DNA of 64,000 nt, taken from contig NZ_JAFA01000014.1 of assembly GCF_000519185.1 (NCBI RefSeq), positions 124,001-188,000 on the forward strand, in the 5' to 3' direction. The notes under the pieces were generated by a model. It did no database searches. It saw only the letters and a program-made list of their open reading frames with translations, and was not told where the DNA came from. This stretch comes from Paraburkholderia nodosa DSM 21604. GTDB taxonomy: Bacteria; Pseudomonadota; Gammaproteobacteria; Burkholderiales; Burkholderiaceae. Below are positions 17,083-25,306 of this stretch, piece after piece. The first letter of the stretch is position 1. Each line of letters begins with the position of its first letter. Made by a program: the position numbers and the translations under genes.

Positions 17083-18495
17083 TCAGCCGCGCAGCCCGTC
17101 GCGCGCGAGCGGCTTGTGCGCATCGAAGTCCGCCTGCGCGCCGCTCGCCTCGATGTCTTCGAGCGAGCGATTGCGGGTTTCGATGCCGAGGAAGAACACG
17201 ACGCAAGCGCCCGCGAGCAGCACGGCGGTCGTCATGGCGAACACGCCGAGAAAGCCGAACGCGGGATACACGAGACCGACCAGAATAGGCGCGCTCACCG
17301 AACCGATGCGACCGAACGAAGACGAAGATCCCGTACCGGTCGTGCGTACCGCTGTCGGGAAGACCTCCGGCGTATAGGCATAGACGCCCGCAAACGCGCC
17401 ATTCATGAAGAACGAGAGGCACACGCCCGCCACCGTGATCTGCACGCCCGTATGCGAGAAAGCCAGCGCAATCGCGGCGAGCCCGCCAAGCGTCATGTAA
17501 GAGGCCACGACGCCCTTGCGGCCGATCCGCTCATTGAGCCACGCCGCCGAGAAATAGCCGGGAATCTGCGCACCGTAGATGGCAATCGAATAGCCGAAGC
17601 TCTTCGTGAGCGTCAGGCCTTCCTTGACGAGCAGGCTCGGAATCCACGAGAAGAACGAGTAGTACGCGAAGGCCACGGAGAACCACATAAGCCAGCTCAC
17701 CGCCGTCGTGCCCACGAGCCGGCGTGAAAACAGCGTCAGCACGTTCTGCAGCGCACTGCCGCTGCCCTGCGCCGCGGCGGGAATCGCGCCCACCGAGCCC
17801 AGCGGCGCCAGCGCAATGCCCTCCTGCTCGTAGCGCGACTCGATCGCCCGCACGATGCTGTCGGCTTCGGCAGAGCGTCCGCGGCTTTCGAGCCAGCGCG
17901 GCGACTCGGGCAGCGTCCTGCGCCACCAGAGCAGCATCACCACCGGCAGCGAAGTCAGCACCGCGAGATAGCGCCAGCCGTCCGGGAAATTGCGCACGAC
18001 GGTATAGCCAAGAATCGATGAACTTAGATATCCGAACGACATGAAGCCGACGAGCGCGCCGCAGAACATGCCGCGATAGCGCCGCGGCACGAATTCCGCG
18101 AGGAACGGCGCGATGACGACCGTTTCCGCGCCCGAACCGAAGCCCGCGAGCATGCGCAGCGCGAAAAACGTGTGCCAGTCGTGCGCCGTGGCGCTCGCCA
18201 TGGACGCCGCGCAATAGATGGCCAGCGCGCTCATCATGATGCGCCGGCGACCAATCACGTCGGCCAGCACGCCCGAGAGAAATGCGCCGAAAAAGTAGCC
18301 GATATACGTGCTGCTGGCGACGAGTCCCGTTTCGGCGCTCGTCAAATGCCATAGCTTGCTCACGACCGGCAGCAAAAAGGCGAGCGACGACGAGTCCAGC
18401 CCGTCGAACATATAGCCGAGACCGCCGATCAGCAGCAGTTTGCGATGGAAGCCCGCGAGCGGCAGTCTTTCGAGTCGGGCGGCGACGGTGGACAT
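17083..18495 (-). CDS. MFS transporter, metabolite:H+ symporter type
   Basis: A 470-residue carrier with 12 segments. It contains GGLGYMFDGLDSSSLAFLLPVV in helix 1, GVLADVIGRRRIMM after helix 2 and PESPRWLESRGR in the central loop, which places it in the sugar/aromatic-acid-related MFS group. It starts 33 bp after the gamma-glutamyltransferase stop, so it is probably the uptake system for that enzyme's substrate. Confidence 0.88.
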   Translation of the reverse strand: MSTVAARLERLPLAGFHRKLLLIGGLGYMFDGLDSSSLAFLLPVVSKLWHLTSAETGLVASSTYIGYFFGAFLSGVLADVIGRRRIMMSALAIYCAASMASATAHDWHTFFALRMLAGFGSGAETVVIAPFLAEFVPRRYRGMFCGALVGFMSFGYLSSSILGYTVVRNFPDGWRYLAVLTSLPVVMLLWWRRTLPESPRWLESRGRSAEADSIVRAIESRYEQEGIALAPLGSVGAIPAAAQGSGSALQNVLTLFSRRLVGTTAVSWLMWFSVAFAYYSFFSWIPSLLVKEGLTLTKSFGYSIAIYGAQIPGYFSAAWLNERIGRKGVVASYMTLGGLAAIALAFSHTGVQITVAGVCLSFFMNGAFAGVYAYTPEVFPTAVRTTGTGSSSSFGRIGSVSAPILVGLVYPAFGFLGVFAMTTAVLLAGACVVFFLGIETRNRSLEDIEASGAQADFDAHKPLARDGLRG

Positions 18496-18528
18496 GGTGG
18501 GTCGGTTCCGGTTGAGCGTGGCGCGTGT

Positions 18529-20313
18529 TCAGCGGCCGATCGCATAGGCCTGCATCTGGCGCGGCGTGGCCGCGCCGCGCATGAGCCCGTTGCGCATGCC
18601 CACCGCGCACACCCGCCCGAGCCCCCACGGCTCGGCCACAGTGAGATCGTGGCCGCGCGAGCGCAATTCGGCGAACGTGGCTTCGGGAAAGCGCGACTCG
18701 GCCGACATCTTGCCGAGCTGCATCGAGCGCGGATAAAACGAGCCGGGGAAATGCGCGGTCTGGAACGAGGGTGCGTCCACGGCGGCCTGCAGGTTCATGC
18801 CCGCATGCACGTGCCGCAGGAACAGCTGCATCGACCATTGATCCTGCTGGTCGCCGCCCGGCGTGCCGAACGCCGCATAGGGCTTGCCCTCGCGCGTGAC
18901 GAGCGTAGGCGAGAGTGTCGTGCGTGGACGCCGGCCCGGCCCGAGCGACGAAGGCAAGCCCTCTTCCATCCAGAACATCTGCGCGCGCGTGGTGACGTTG
19001 AAGCCGAGGCCGGGCACCGCGGGCGACGCCTGCAGCCAGCCGCCCGATGGCGTGGCCGACACCATGTTGCCCCAGCGATCGACCACGTCGAGATGAACGG
19101 TATCGCCGCGCAATTCGGGCAGCGGCGCGAACGTCGGTTCGCCCTGCCCGAAGCCGCCCGGCTGCTGGCGCCCCGCGTTGGCGAGGATGCGCGCCGCGCG
19201 CGCTTCGCTGTCGAGCAGCGGACCGGGACGGAATTCGAACGAGGCCTTGTGCGGATCGACAAGACGGCGGCGCGCGTCGTTGTACGCGTCGCTCAGCAGC
19301 GTATCCATCGGCACGTCGGCAAAGCGCGGGTCGCCATAAAACACGTCGCGGTCGGCGAACGCGAGCTTCGACGTTTCGATGACGGTGTGCACGAAATCCG
19401 CACCGAACGGATCCATCGCACCCAGATCGAAGCCCTTGAGCAGCGCGAGCTGTTGCAGGAACATCGGCCCCTGGCCCCACGGTCCTGTCTTGTGCACCCG
19501 CAGGCCCGCGTAGTCGTATGAGAGCGCTTCCTCGTAGGTGGGCTCCCAGCGCGCGAGATCGTCCGCGTTGAGCAGGCCGCGATTGCGAAGCCCCGAGGTG
19601 TCGAGCACGTCGGTCGAGCGGAAATACTGGTCGATCGCGTCGGCCACAAAGCCGCGGTAGAACGCCGTGCGCGCGAGTTCGCACTGCTCGGCGCGGTCGC
19701 TTTTCGCGCTCGCCTCCAGCAGGATGCGGCGGTACGTGGCGGCAATGGCGGGATTGGCGAACAGCGCGTTCGGGGCGGGGGCGTCGCCGTTGCGCAGCCA
19801 TTGCCCGGCGGAGGTCGTCCATTCGCTGAGGAAGAAGTCCTTGATCGCGAGAATCGACGCGCACATGCGCGGCAGCACCGGATAGCCATTCTCTGCATAG
19901 CCGATCGCGTAGCTCAGCACGTCTTCGAGCGGCAGTTGCCCGTAGTCGCGCAGCATCGTCATCCAGGCGCCGAATGCGCCGGGCACCACGGCGGGCAGCA
20001 GGCCGGTGCCCGGCACAACTTCGAGCCCGAGCGCGCGCATGCGTTCGATCGTCATGGCCGCCGGCGTCACCCCCTGGCCGCACAGCACGCGCACGCGGTC
20101 TTCCCGCGCGCTGTAGAACACGACGGGCAACTCGCCGCCGGGACCGTTGAGATGCGGCTCGACGATCTGCAGCACGAAACCGGCCGCTGCCGCCGCGTCG
20201 AACGCGTTGCCACCCTTCTCGAGCACCGCCATCGCCGACGCGCTGGCGAGCCAATGCGTGGACGCCACCATCCCGAAGGTCCCGATCAGCTCCGGACGCG
20301 TTGTAAACGACAT
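18529..20313 (-). CDS. Gamma-glutamyltransferase family protein
   Basis: A 594-residue Ntn-hydrolase. It opens with GMVASTHWLASASAMAVLEKGGNAFDAAAA (residues 14-43), the usual family start, and has the autoprocessing site GDTVHLDVVDRWGNMVSAT with T405 as putative nucleophile, followed by PGGDQQDQW near residue 480. No signal peptide is seen, so it is probably cytoplasmic, unlike periplasmic GGT. AGGGAG precedes the ATG at 20313; upstream in-frame codons run through the operator and are rejected. It is the first gene of a four-gene operon and divergent from a GntR gene. The substrate, a gamma-glutamyl or related amide compound, is unknown. Confidence 0.88.
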   Translation of the reverse strand: MSFTTRPELIGTFGMVASTHWLASASAMAVLEKGGNAFDAAAAAGFVLQIVEPHLNGPGGELPVVFYSAREDRVRVLCGQGVTPAAMTIERMRALGLEVVPGTGLLPAVVPGAFGAWMTMLRDYGQLPLEDVLSYAIGYAENGYPVLPRMCASILAIKDFFLSEWTTSAGQWLRNGDAPAPNALFANPAIAATYRRILLEASAKSDRAEQCELARTAFYRGFVADAIDQYFRSTDVLDTSGLRNRGLLNADDLARWEPTYEEALSYDYAGLRVHKTGPWGQGPMFLQQLALLKGFDLGAMDPFGADFVHTVIETSKLAFADRDVFYGDPRFADVPMDTLLSDAYNDARRRLVDPHKASFEFRPGPLLDSEARAARILANAGRQQPGGFGQGEPTFAPLPELRGDTVHLDVVDRWGNMVSATPSGGWLQASPAVPGLGFNVTTRAQMFWMEEGLPSSLGPGRRPRTTLSPTLVTREGKPYAAFGTPGGDQQDQWSMQLFLRHVHAGMNLQAAVDAPSFQTAHFPGSFYPRSMQLGKMSAESRFPEATFAELRSRGHDLTVAEPWGLGRVCAVGMRNGLMRGAATPRQMQAYAIGR

Positions 20314-20349
20314 CTTCCACTCCCTGTGCGAAAGGTTCGACTGGTGGAC

Positions 20350-20369
20350 GAACCATTCATGATTGGTTC
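20350..20369. promoter_or_regulatory. GntR-type operator, gamma-glutamyltransferase side
   Basis: A 20-bp inverted repeat, GAACCA-N8-TGGTTC with TCATGA at its centre, ends 37 bp before the gamma-glutamyltransferase start. It matches the site at 20508-20527 at nearly every position. Confidence 0.65.
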
Positions 20370-20507
20370 CAAAACCTTTCACGATCAGCTTACGAAGGAA
20401 GATTTTTGGCCGCACCCGGTGTTAACCCTGAAATCTCGACCAAATCCTACGGTTTTGTCCATTCTGGAGACCGTGCGGTTGCGCGTCACCGCCCGGCTGC
20501 TAGAATC

Positions 20508-20527
20508 GAACCAATTCATATTGGTTC
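20508..20527. promoter_or_regulatory. GntR-type operator, regulator side
   Basis: A perfect inverted repeat, GAACCAAT-TCAT-ATTGGTTC, ends 10 bp before the GntR start codon. It is almost identical to the site on the other side of the intergenic region, indicating one regulator acting on both promoters. Confidence 0.72.
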
Positions 20528-20537
20528 ACACGACACC

Positions 20538-21188
20538 ATGGAAAGATCCGCGCTCGACCACCTGCTTGCCTACATCGCACAACACCGCTTGAAAGACGGC
20601 GACGCGCTGCCTCCCGAACGCAAGCTCGCCGAGGACCTCGGCGTGAGCCGCCGCGAACTGCGCGCGGCGCTTGCCTCGCTGGAGGCGTCGGGCCGGATCT
20701 GGCGCGGCGTGGGGCGTGGCACTTATCTGGGCGCGCGGCCCCTGCAGTTCGCGCCCACGCTGCGCGGCCTGCGCTCGCGTACGAGCCCGGCCGACATTGC
20801 GGAGATGCGCCTCATGTTCGAGCCGGCGTTAGCCGGGCTTGCCGCCGCCAAGGCCACGCCCGAGGATCTGAACGAACTGGAGAAGTGCGCAAAAAGAAAC
20901 GCGACGGCGAAAACCGATGAGGAGTGGCAACTATGGGACCAGCGCTTTCACCTTCTGATCGCCCAGGCCTCGCGCAATCCCGCGATCATTGCCCTCATGG
21001 AAGTGATCAACGGCATGCGGGTCAAGCCAACCCAGCGTGAAAAGACCACGGATCAAGCCACGCGCCATCATTTCGCGCAGCAGCACCAGTTCATCGTCGA
21101 CGCGATTCTCGCCCGCGACGGCGAAACCGCCGCGCGTTGCATGCGCGAGCATCTGCTGAAGGTGCAGGGATACGGCTCGCCGCATTGA
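20538..21188 (+). CDS. GntR-family (FadR/FCD) transcriptional regulator
   Basis: A 216-residue regulator. An N-terminal winged helix (LLAYIAQHRLKDGDALPPERKLAEDLGVSRRELRAALASLEASG, residues 8-51) is followed by an all-helical FCD ligand domain with EMRLMFEPALAGLAA near 90 and a histidine-bearing HHFAQQHQFIVDAI near 180. FCD domains bind carboxylates through a metal. The ATG at 20538 lies directly after a perfect operator; longer starts would place that operator inside the coding frame. It should control itself and the divergent gamma-glutamyltransferase operon. Confidence 0.9.
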   Translation: MERSALDHLLAYIAQHRLKDGDALPPERKLAEDLGVSRRELRAALASLEASGRIWRGVGRGTYLGARPLQFAPTLRGLRSRTSPADIAEMRLMFEPALAGLAAAKATPEDLNELEKCAKRNATAKTDEEWQLWDQRFHLLIAQASRNPAIIALMEVINGMRVKPTQREKTTDQATRHHFAQQHQFIVDAILARDGETAARCMREHLLKVQGYGSPH

Positions 21189-21215
21189 CTGAGGAAGCTA
21201 CGGCGCCTCCCGCGT

Positions 21216-21740
21216 TCACTTCACGGTGGAAGCCGCAGCCTTGCACGTTACGGCATCCTGATCGCCCGTGCCGCCGCTGCAGCCGATCGCACCGATCACC
21301 TTGCCGTCCTCGACCAGCGGAAAGCCGCCGGGTGAAGCGACGAGGCCCGGCACGAGCGTGGCAACGTAGGCATGACCGCTCTCGAACTGGTTATAGAAAA
21401 CGCGGGTCTCGCGGCGAAAGCGCGCGGACGTGCGCGCCTTGTTCTGCGAGACCTCGACAGAGGCGTACTGCGCGCCATCCATGCGCTCGAAGGCAACGAG
21501 ATCGCCATGCGGATCGACCACGGCGATGTTCATTTTCCAGTCGTGCCTGCGCGCCTCGGCTTCAGCAAGCGCAAGCAGATGCTTCGCCGCATCGAGCCCG
21601 ATAGGCGAACCGTAAGGAATGTCGTAAGGCATGCGCTCGGGCACAGCAGCCGCTGGCGGCGTGGAAGCTGACGTTTGAGCCTGCACGGAGGTTACAAAGA
21701 CGAGACAGGCCACGCCTGCGATCTGAACAGAGTGATGCAT
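21216..21740 (-). CDS. Exported GlcG/HbpS-family protein
   Basis: A 174-residue protein with a Sec signal (MHHSVQIAGVACLVFVTSVQAQ). A GlcG/HbpS domain of about 130 residues follows: AKHLLALAEAEARRHDWKMNIAVVDPHGDLVAFERMDGA, then FPLVEDGKVIGAIGCSGGT near the end. HbpS-like members bind heme or protect against redox damage; others accompany catabolic genes. GGAGGG lies 6 bp before the start. It converges on the GntR gene and has no clear operon partner. Confidence 0.87.
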   Translation of the reverse strand: MHHSVQIAGVACLVFVTSVQAQTSASTPPAAAVPERMPYDIPYGSPIGLDAAKHLLALAEAEARRHDWKMNIAVVDPHGDLVAFERMDGAQYASVEVSQNKARTSARFRRETRVFYNQFESGHAYVATLVPGLVASPGGFPLVEDGKVIGAIGCSGGTGDQDAVTCKAAASTVK

Positions 21741-21838
21741 TGCACACCCTCCTTCATCGGCGGGCCCAAGGCGTCTCGCGCGTCCAGCCCTCGCCAGTCA
21801 ACATACTCGCGCGATCCGCCGTGTGCAAGGCCGATGGG

Positions 21839-23035
21839 TCAGCCCTCCTTACCATCGACACGCGGTGCAATGAGCCATCCGGCGTAGCGATAGCAGTAGG
21901 CCGCGAACGCAACGACCCAGCACGCGCCTGACGCTTCGATCCAGAACGTGAGCCACTGCGGCGCGAGCCAGGGTCCCACCACGCGAATCAGCGCGGCGAC
22001 CACGAGCAACACATAACAGGCGATATCGAAGCCGCCCGCCACCAGCTTGCGGCCCGTATGTCCGCGCGCCGTGCGTGTGATCATCGCCATGATCGCGCAA
22101 CCGATAGCGCCCACCGTGAACGCGTGAATGGCGAGCGTATGCGCGACGAGCCCCAATGCGGCCAACGCGAGCAGCACGAAGCCGACGGGTATCCAGGCAT
22201 AGGCGATGTGCAGGATGGTCAGGATCGGCCGGATGCCGACTCGCCACGAACGCCAACCCCAGATCCGTGCGCCTTGTGCGCACGCCGCCGCGAGCGCGGC
22301 GATCGCGACGAGCACACCGGAGCCGAGTGCGGCATCGAGCACGAACGCCAGTGCGCTGAGCGGCATCACCGCGCGCTCGACCGCATTCCAGCGCTGCGCC
22401 GTGTAGCCAGGCACGGCGTTGGCCGTGAACGACGGGATGACGCGTCCGCCGATGATCGTGATGAACAGCACCAGCATGCCCACGGCGAGATACGCGCTGT
22501 GCAGCGCCCAGTCCGCGCGGCCGGCCAGCATCGAAAGATGGAACGCCACGTTCAGCGCGGCGAGCATGCCGAGCGCGACCGGCAAGAAGATGTTGTGGCT
22601 GTTCTTTGCGCCGATGAGCACGCGCAGCAGCACGAGCGCGCATGCGGGGAGAAAGAGGCTGTCGACCACGGCGGCGACGCCAGACGGTGCGTAGGCAACG
22701 GTGATGCGCCCCGCGAGCCACAGGAGCCATAGCGCAGCCAGCGACTTGCCCTGCGCCGGCGTGACCGACGTCCACGCGCGCACGGCGGTCAGCAAGAAAC
22801 CCGCCACGACCGCTGCGCCGAAGCCGAATATCATCTCGTGCGCGTGCCAGAACATGCCCGGCAGGTACGAACTGAGACCCGGCAACGGATGGCCGGCATA
22901 CGCGGCCATCCAGGCCAGCAGCGCCGCGCCGCCAAAGAGCGCACCGCCAAGGTAGAAGGGCCGGAAGCCGAGCGCCCACAGCGCGAAACCACCGCGAGCG
23001 GTGGGGGTGGGTTCTTCGATTCGAAAGACGGTCAT
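21839..23035 (-). CDS. nnrS: NnrS family heme/copper membrane protein
   Basis: A 398-residue protein with about 12 hydrophobic segments and the conserved NnrS motifs GFRPFYLGGALFG near residue 25, WHAHEMIFGFG near 63 and TARGHTGR near 335. Histidines within the membrane segments are the presumed heme ligands. NnrS proteins help cells withstand nitric oxide. The start at 23035 (MTVFRIEEP) is chosen over 23065; GAGAGC precedes it, and the longer form would overlap an NsrR-like operator at 23051-23073, which supports NO-responsive control. Confidence 0.92.
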   Translation of the reverse strand: MTVFRIEEPTPTARGGFALWALGFRPFYLGGALFGGAALLAWMAAYAGHPLPGLSSYLPGMFWHAHEMIFGFGAAVVAGFLLTAVRAWTSVTPAQGKSLAALWLLWLAGRITVAYAPSGVAAVVDSLFLPACALVLLRVLIGAKNSHNIFLPVALGMLAALNVAFHLSMLAGRADWALHSAYLAVGMLVLFITIIGGRVIPSFTANAVPGYTAQRWNAVERAVMPLSALAFVLDAALGSGVLVAIAALAAACAQGARIWGWRSWRVGIRPILTILHIAYAWIPVGFVLLALAALGLVAHTLAIHAFTVGAIGCAIMAMITRTARGHTGRKLVAGGFDIACYVLLVVAALIRVVGPWLAPQWLTFWIEASGACWVVAFAAYCYRYAGWLIAPRVDGKEG

Positions 23036-23050
23036 GATTGCTCTCGCCAA

Positions 23051-23073
23051 TACATTCATTTTCAATGCATCTT
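23051..23073 (-). promoter_or_regulatory. NsrR-like operator upstream of nnrS
   Basis: Read on the minus strand, the 23 bp begin AAGATGCATT and continue GAAAATG. This is one nearly perfect half-site and one degenerate half of the NsrR consensus AAGATGYATTT-N-AAATRCATCTT. It lies 16 bp upstream of the nnrS start. NsrR is an Fe-S repressor relieved by nitric oxide and commonly controls nnrS and hmp. Its gene is not in the window. Confidence 0.55.
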
Positions 23074-23405
23074 ATATGGACTGGCTGAGAAATGCCGCTG
23101 GGAAGCTGAAAGGTGCGGAACAAAAGAGATTGAAAAGTCAGCAAAAAACCCCGAAGAACCGGCGTGGAGCGCGGAAAACAGACATGAAAAACTGAAAGTG
23201 CGGTGTAATGTCGCCCCCCTTCATTTCTCAAAGACAACATAGGAAGTCCGGACGCCTGCGTGGGAATCGCGCAGATCAGCGGCTGCAATTTAAGCATGGG
23301 ATTGCTGCGACAACGCCGCTTATCGAAGGGAAGACGAGCTGTCGTCGCCTGACTCCAACCCGGGGCCGCCACGATGGTTTGCCCGCCCCCGTCGCGTCGC
23401 CTCAT

Positions 23406-23615
23406 CTAGCCTGGTCGACACTCGCGCACCCCTGTCCAGCCCTGCCGATGCATCAGCGGGTTGAATCCGCAGCAAAGACATTTGTACACATCGCCGGGCA
23501 GACGTTTAGACGGCCCTTCCGCTCGACAATGCGGACAGCGGCGGTCAACGCCCCCCAACCCTTGCCAGGGAATACGCGCCCCAGAAATACCGATGCCGAT
23601 GGAGCAACGGGCCAA
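23406..23615 (-). CDS. Possible small zinc-ribbon protein
   Basis: A 69-residue frame encodes a C-P-H-C pair and, 15 residues later, a C-L-C-C-G knuckle (CPHCRAEGPSKRLPGDVYKC), followed by FNPLMHRQG. That is the layout of a treble-clef or zinc-ribbon domain. I recognise no family. A perfect 17-bp palindrome lies just before its start. The rest of this stretch is otherwise empty, so a real small gene is plausible but unproven. Confidence 0.35.
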   Translation of the reverse strand: MARCSIGIGISGARIPWQGLGGVDRRCPHCRAEGPSKRLPGDVYKCLCCGFNPLMHRQGWTGVRECRPG

Positions 23616-23620
23616 ACTCG

Positions 23621-23637
23621 CTAACCTATCAGGTTAG
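23621..23637. repeat. 17-bp perfect inverted repeat
   Basis: CTAACCT-ATC-AGGTTAG. It could be an operator in front of the small zinc-ribbon frame on the minus strand or a short hairpin. No similar element lies next to it. Confidence 0.4.
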
Positions 23638-24068
23638 TCGGGGCAAACGAGCTAAAAGCGATTAAGTAAGAAACCAGTTTCTCCTGGCGGAAGTCAACGA
23701 AGGAACGTATAGACGTATTGCATAGCATCGTTGCCTCTCATTTTTTCTGAAGCAGGAAAACCTGTCGAACATTGACGCACATGTCCACGACTCTCTATCT
23801 CCGTTAGATATACTTAACAAACTGCGAAAAAAATTGGGGATGGTCCGAGGCCAACACGTTGGCCTTCACTGCTTTCGACACTCGTTACACAGATGAACCA
23901 CCGTGGCCACAACGGCGAATCGGAACAGACGGTGCTCGGTCCGTTTCATCGTGCGGACATCTGCGAAACGGATTTCTTCGCACTCGAATATGACTTCGTG
24001 CTGCGGCAGGCAACTGTCGGCTGAACAAGTACTCGCTCGAAAATGTATCGGCAACCGGAAAAATTCAA
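23638..24068. other. Non-coding, relatively AT-rich stretch
   Basis: About 430 bp with lower GC than the surroundings (runs such as gcgaaaaaaattgggg near 23825). No frame looks like a gene. It ends at a gene remnant and is likely decayed DNA. Confidence 0.4.
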
Positions 24069-24305
24069 ATGCCCCACTCTCCCATCACGAACCTCGTTTT
24101 TACGCAGGCACGCAGCCAGAACGGTTGGCTCGACCGTCCCGTCAGCGACGAACAGTTGCGCGCGCGTTACGAGCATCTGAAATGGGGGCCAACCTCTGTG
24201 AACTGTTCACCCGCCCGCTTCGTGCTTCTGCGCACGTCAGCGGCAAAAGAGAAACTGAAACCTGCGCTCGCGCCAGGCAATGTCGAGAAAACGCTGAGCG
24301 CGCCC
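24069..24305 (+). pseudogene. rutE: RutE/nitroreductase-family remnant (N-terminal 80 residues)
   Basis: Codons from 24069 read MPHSPITNLVFTQARSQNGW, then VSDEQLRARYEHLKWGPTSV, then NCSPARFVLLRTSAAKEKL and PALAPGNVEKTLSAP. This is a clear match to the start of malonic semialdehyde reductase RutE (HadB/RutE nitroreductases, about 196 residues), including the flavin-binding KWGPTSxNCSPARF motif. After about residue 80 the similarity stops and the frame ends at 24392 in unrelated sequence. More than half of the enzyme, with the rest of the FMN site, is missing. No other rut gene is nearby. Confidence 0.75.
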
Positions 24306-24463
24306 GGCGTCGTAATAGATGGGCGATTACTAGCTGGCCATGCAGCAGCGTGGCTGGTCGCTAGCAACACTTCGTCCACGCTGGCAGCATAGAACAATAT
24401 TGAAAAGAATTTCGAACTCACGACGTCAGGTCTTCGTGTGACATCGCAGTCGGGAGCTTGCTC

Positions 24464-25153
24464 ATGAAAGTCCAAAGCGCGACACCATACCTGTCATTGC
24501 TTGCGAGACACTCGTCCTATGCCGCATTATTGCTCGGCTGCCTGACAAATCCGTCCGCAGCGCAGGAGCCAGCAAGTAAGCCCGGCACACCCACGGCTGA
24601 CGCGCCGAGCTACAAGGTCGGTGATACGTGGACCTTTATATGGGGGCGAACCGACTCCAGGCCCGGGACCCCTCTTGTTATGACGGTAGTCGCGGTAACA
24701 GAGACGCAGACGACGATGTCGTCCTCGTGGAACGGCGGCCCCCCAAAGGAAATCCACTACGACAATCAGGGCAACCTGACGCGGGACGGCAACGGAACAA
24801 CGTATGAACCTAGCAACGGAACCCTGAGTTTCCCAATGACTGTGGGAAAAAACTGGGACTTTCATCATGTCCGGCGTTTCACGTTCGGAACCATTGACGT
24901 CAGTGGCCACGATGAGATCGTTGCATTCGAGCGGGTACAGGTACCCGCTGGTTCATTTGACGCCTACAAGATCGTCAGCCATGGGGTGAACGCCAGGCAG
25001 CTTGATCGCTTGTACGATGCGCCGTTCACCGAAACTTACTGGTATGCGCCAAGCGTTAAAAAGGTCATCAAGTCGGATTACGTGTTGTATCTCGATCACC
25101 ATGCGCTGCTGACCCGTACTTCCGAATTGAGTGCTTTTTCACTTGCCCCATGA
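24464..25153 (+). CDS. Hypothetical exported protein, probable lipoprotein
   Basis: A 229-residue protein. The N-terminal hydrophobic stretch ends in a lipobox-like ALLLGC near residue 30, followed by a proline/alanine linker. The mature part begins YKVGDTWTF and carries VPAGSFDAYKIV near residue 168 and TYWYAPSVKKVIKSD near 197, a pattern of beta-rich outer-membrane or periplasmic proteins of unknown function. CGGGAG lies 7 bp before the ATG. It appears monocistronic. Confidence 0.7.
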   Translation: MKVQSATPYLSLLARHSSYAALLLGCLTNPSAAQEPASKPGTPTADAPSYKVGDTWTFIWGRTDSRPGTPLVMTVVAVTETQTTMSSSWNGGPPKEIHYDNQGNLTRDGNGTTYEPSNGTLSFPMTVGKNWDFHHVRRFTFGTIDVSGHDEIVAFERVQVPAGSFDAYKIVSHGVNARQLDRLYDAPFTETYWYAPSVKKVIKSDYVLYLDHHALLTRTSELSAFSLAP

Positions 25154-25211
25154 CGTTACCTCGATGGTCCACCATCGCCCGCAGGACCAGCATCTGGTTC
25201 AGGTTGAACAG

Positions 25212-25266
25212 GCGTCGAAGAATCGTGCAAGCAATCGAGAGTATTGTGCTAACACGTCTTCGACGC
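25212..25266. repeat. Inverted repeat with 10-bp arms upstream of the aldo/keto reductase
   Basis: GCGTCGAAGA (25212-25221) and TCTTCGACGC (25257-25266) are perfect inverse copies 35 bp apart, ending 40 bp before the reductase ATG. The spacing could suit looping by a dimeric regulator or a long hairpin in the leader RNA. Confidence 0.5.
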
Positions 25267-25306
25267 GTGTGCCATTCTAGGTAGCTAGCCATCACAGGAG
25301 GGCAAT

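Noticed and set aside
17531..20356. A 941-codon minus-strand frame across two genes
   Set aside because: It runs out of frame through both the gamma-glutamyltransferase and MFS genes, which are each clearly real; its protein is arginine-rich nonsense.
23903..24364. A plus-strand frame overlapping the rutE remnant
   Set aside because: It is in a different frame from the recognisable RutE sequence, has no motif of its own, and lies in decayed DNA.
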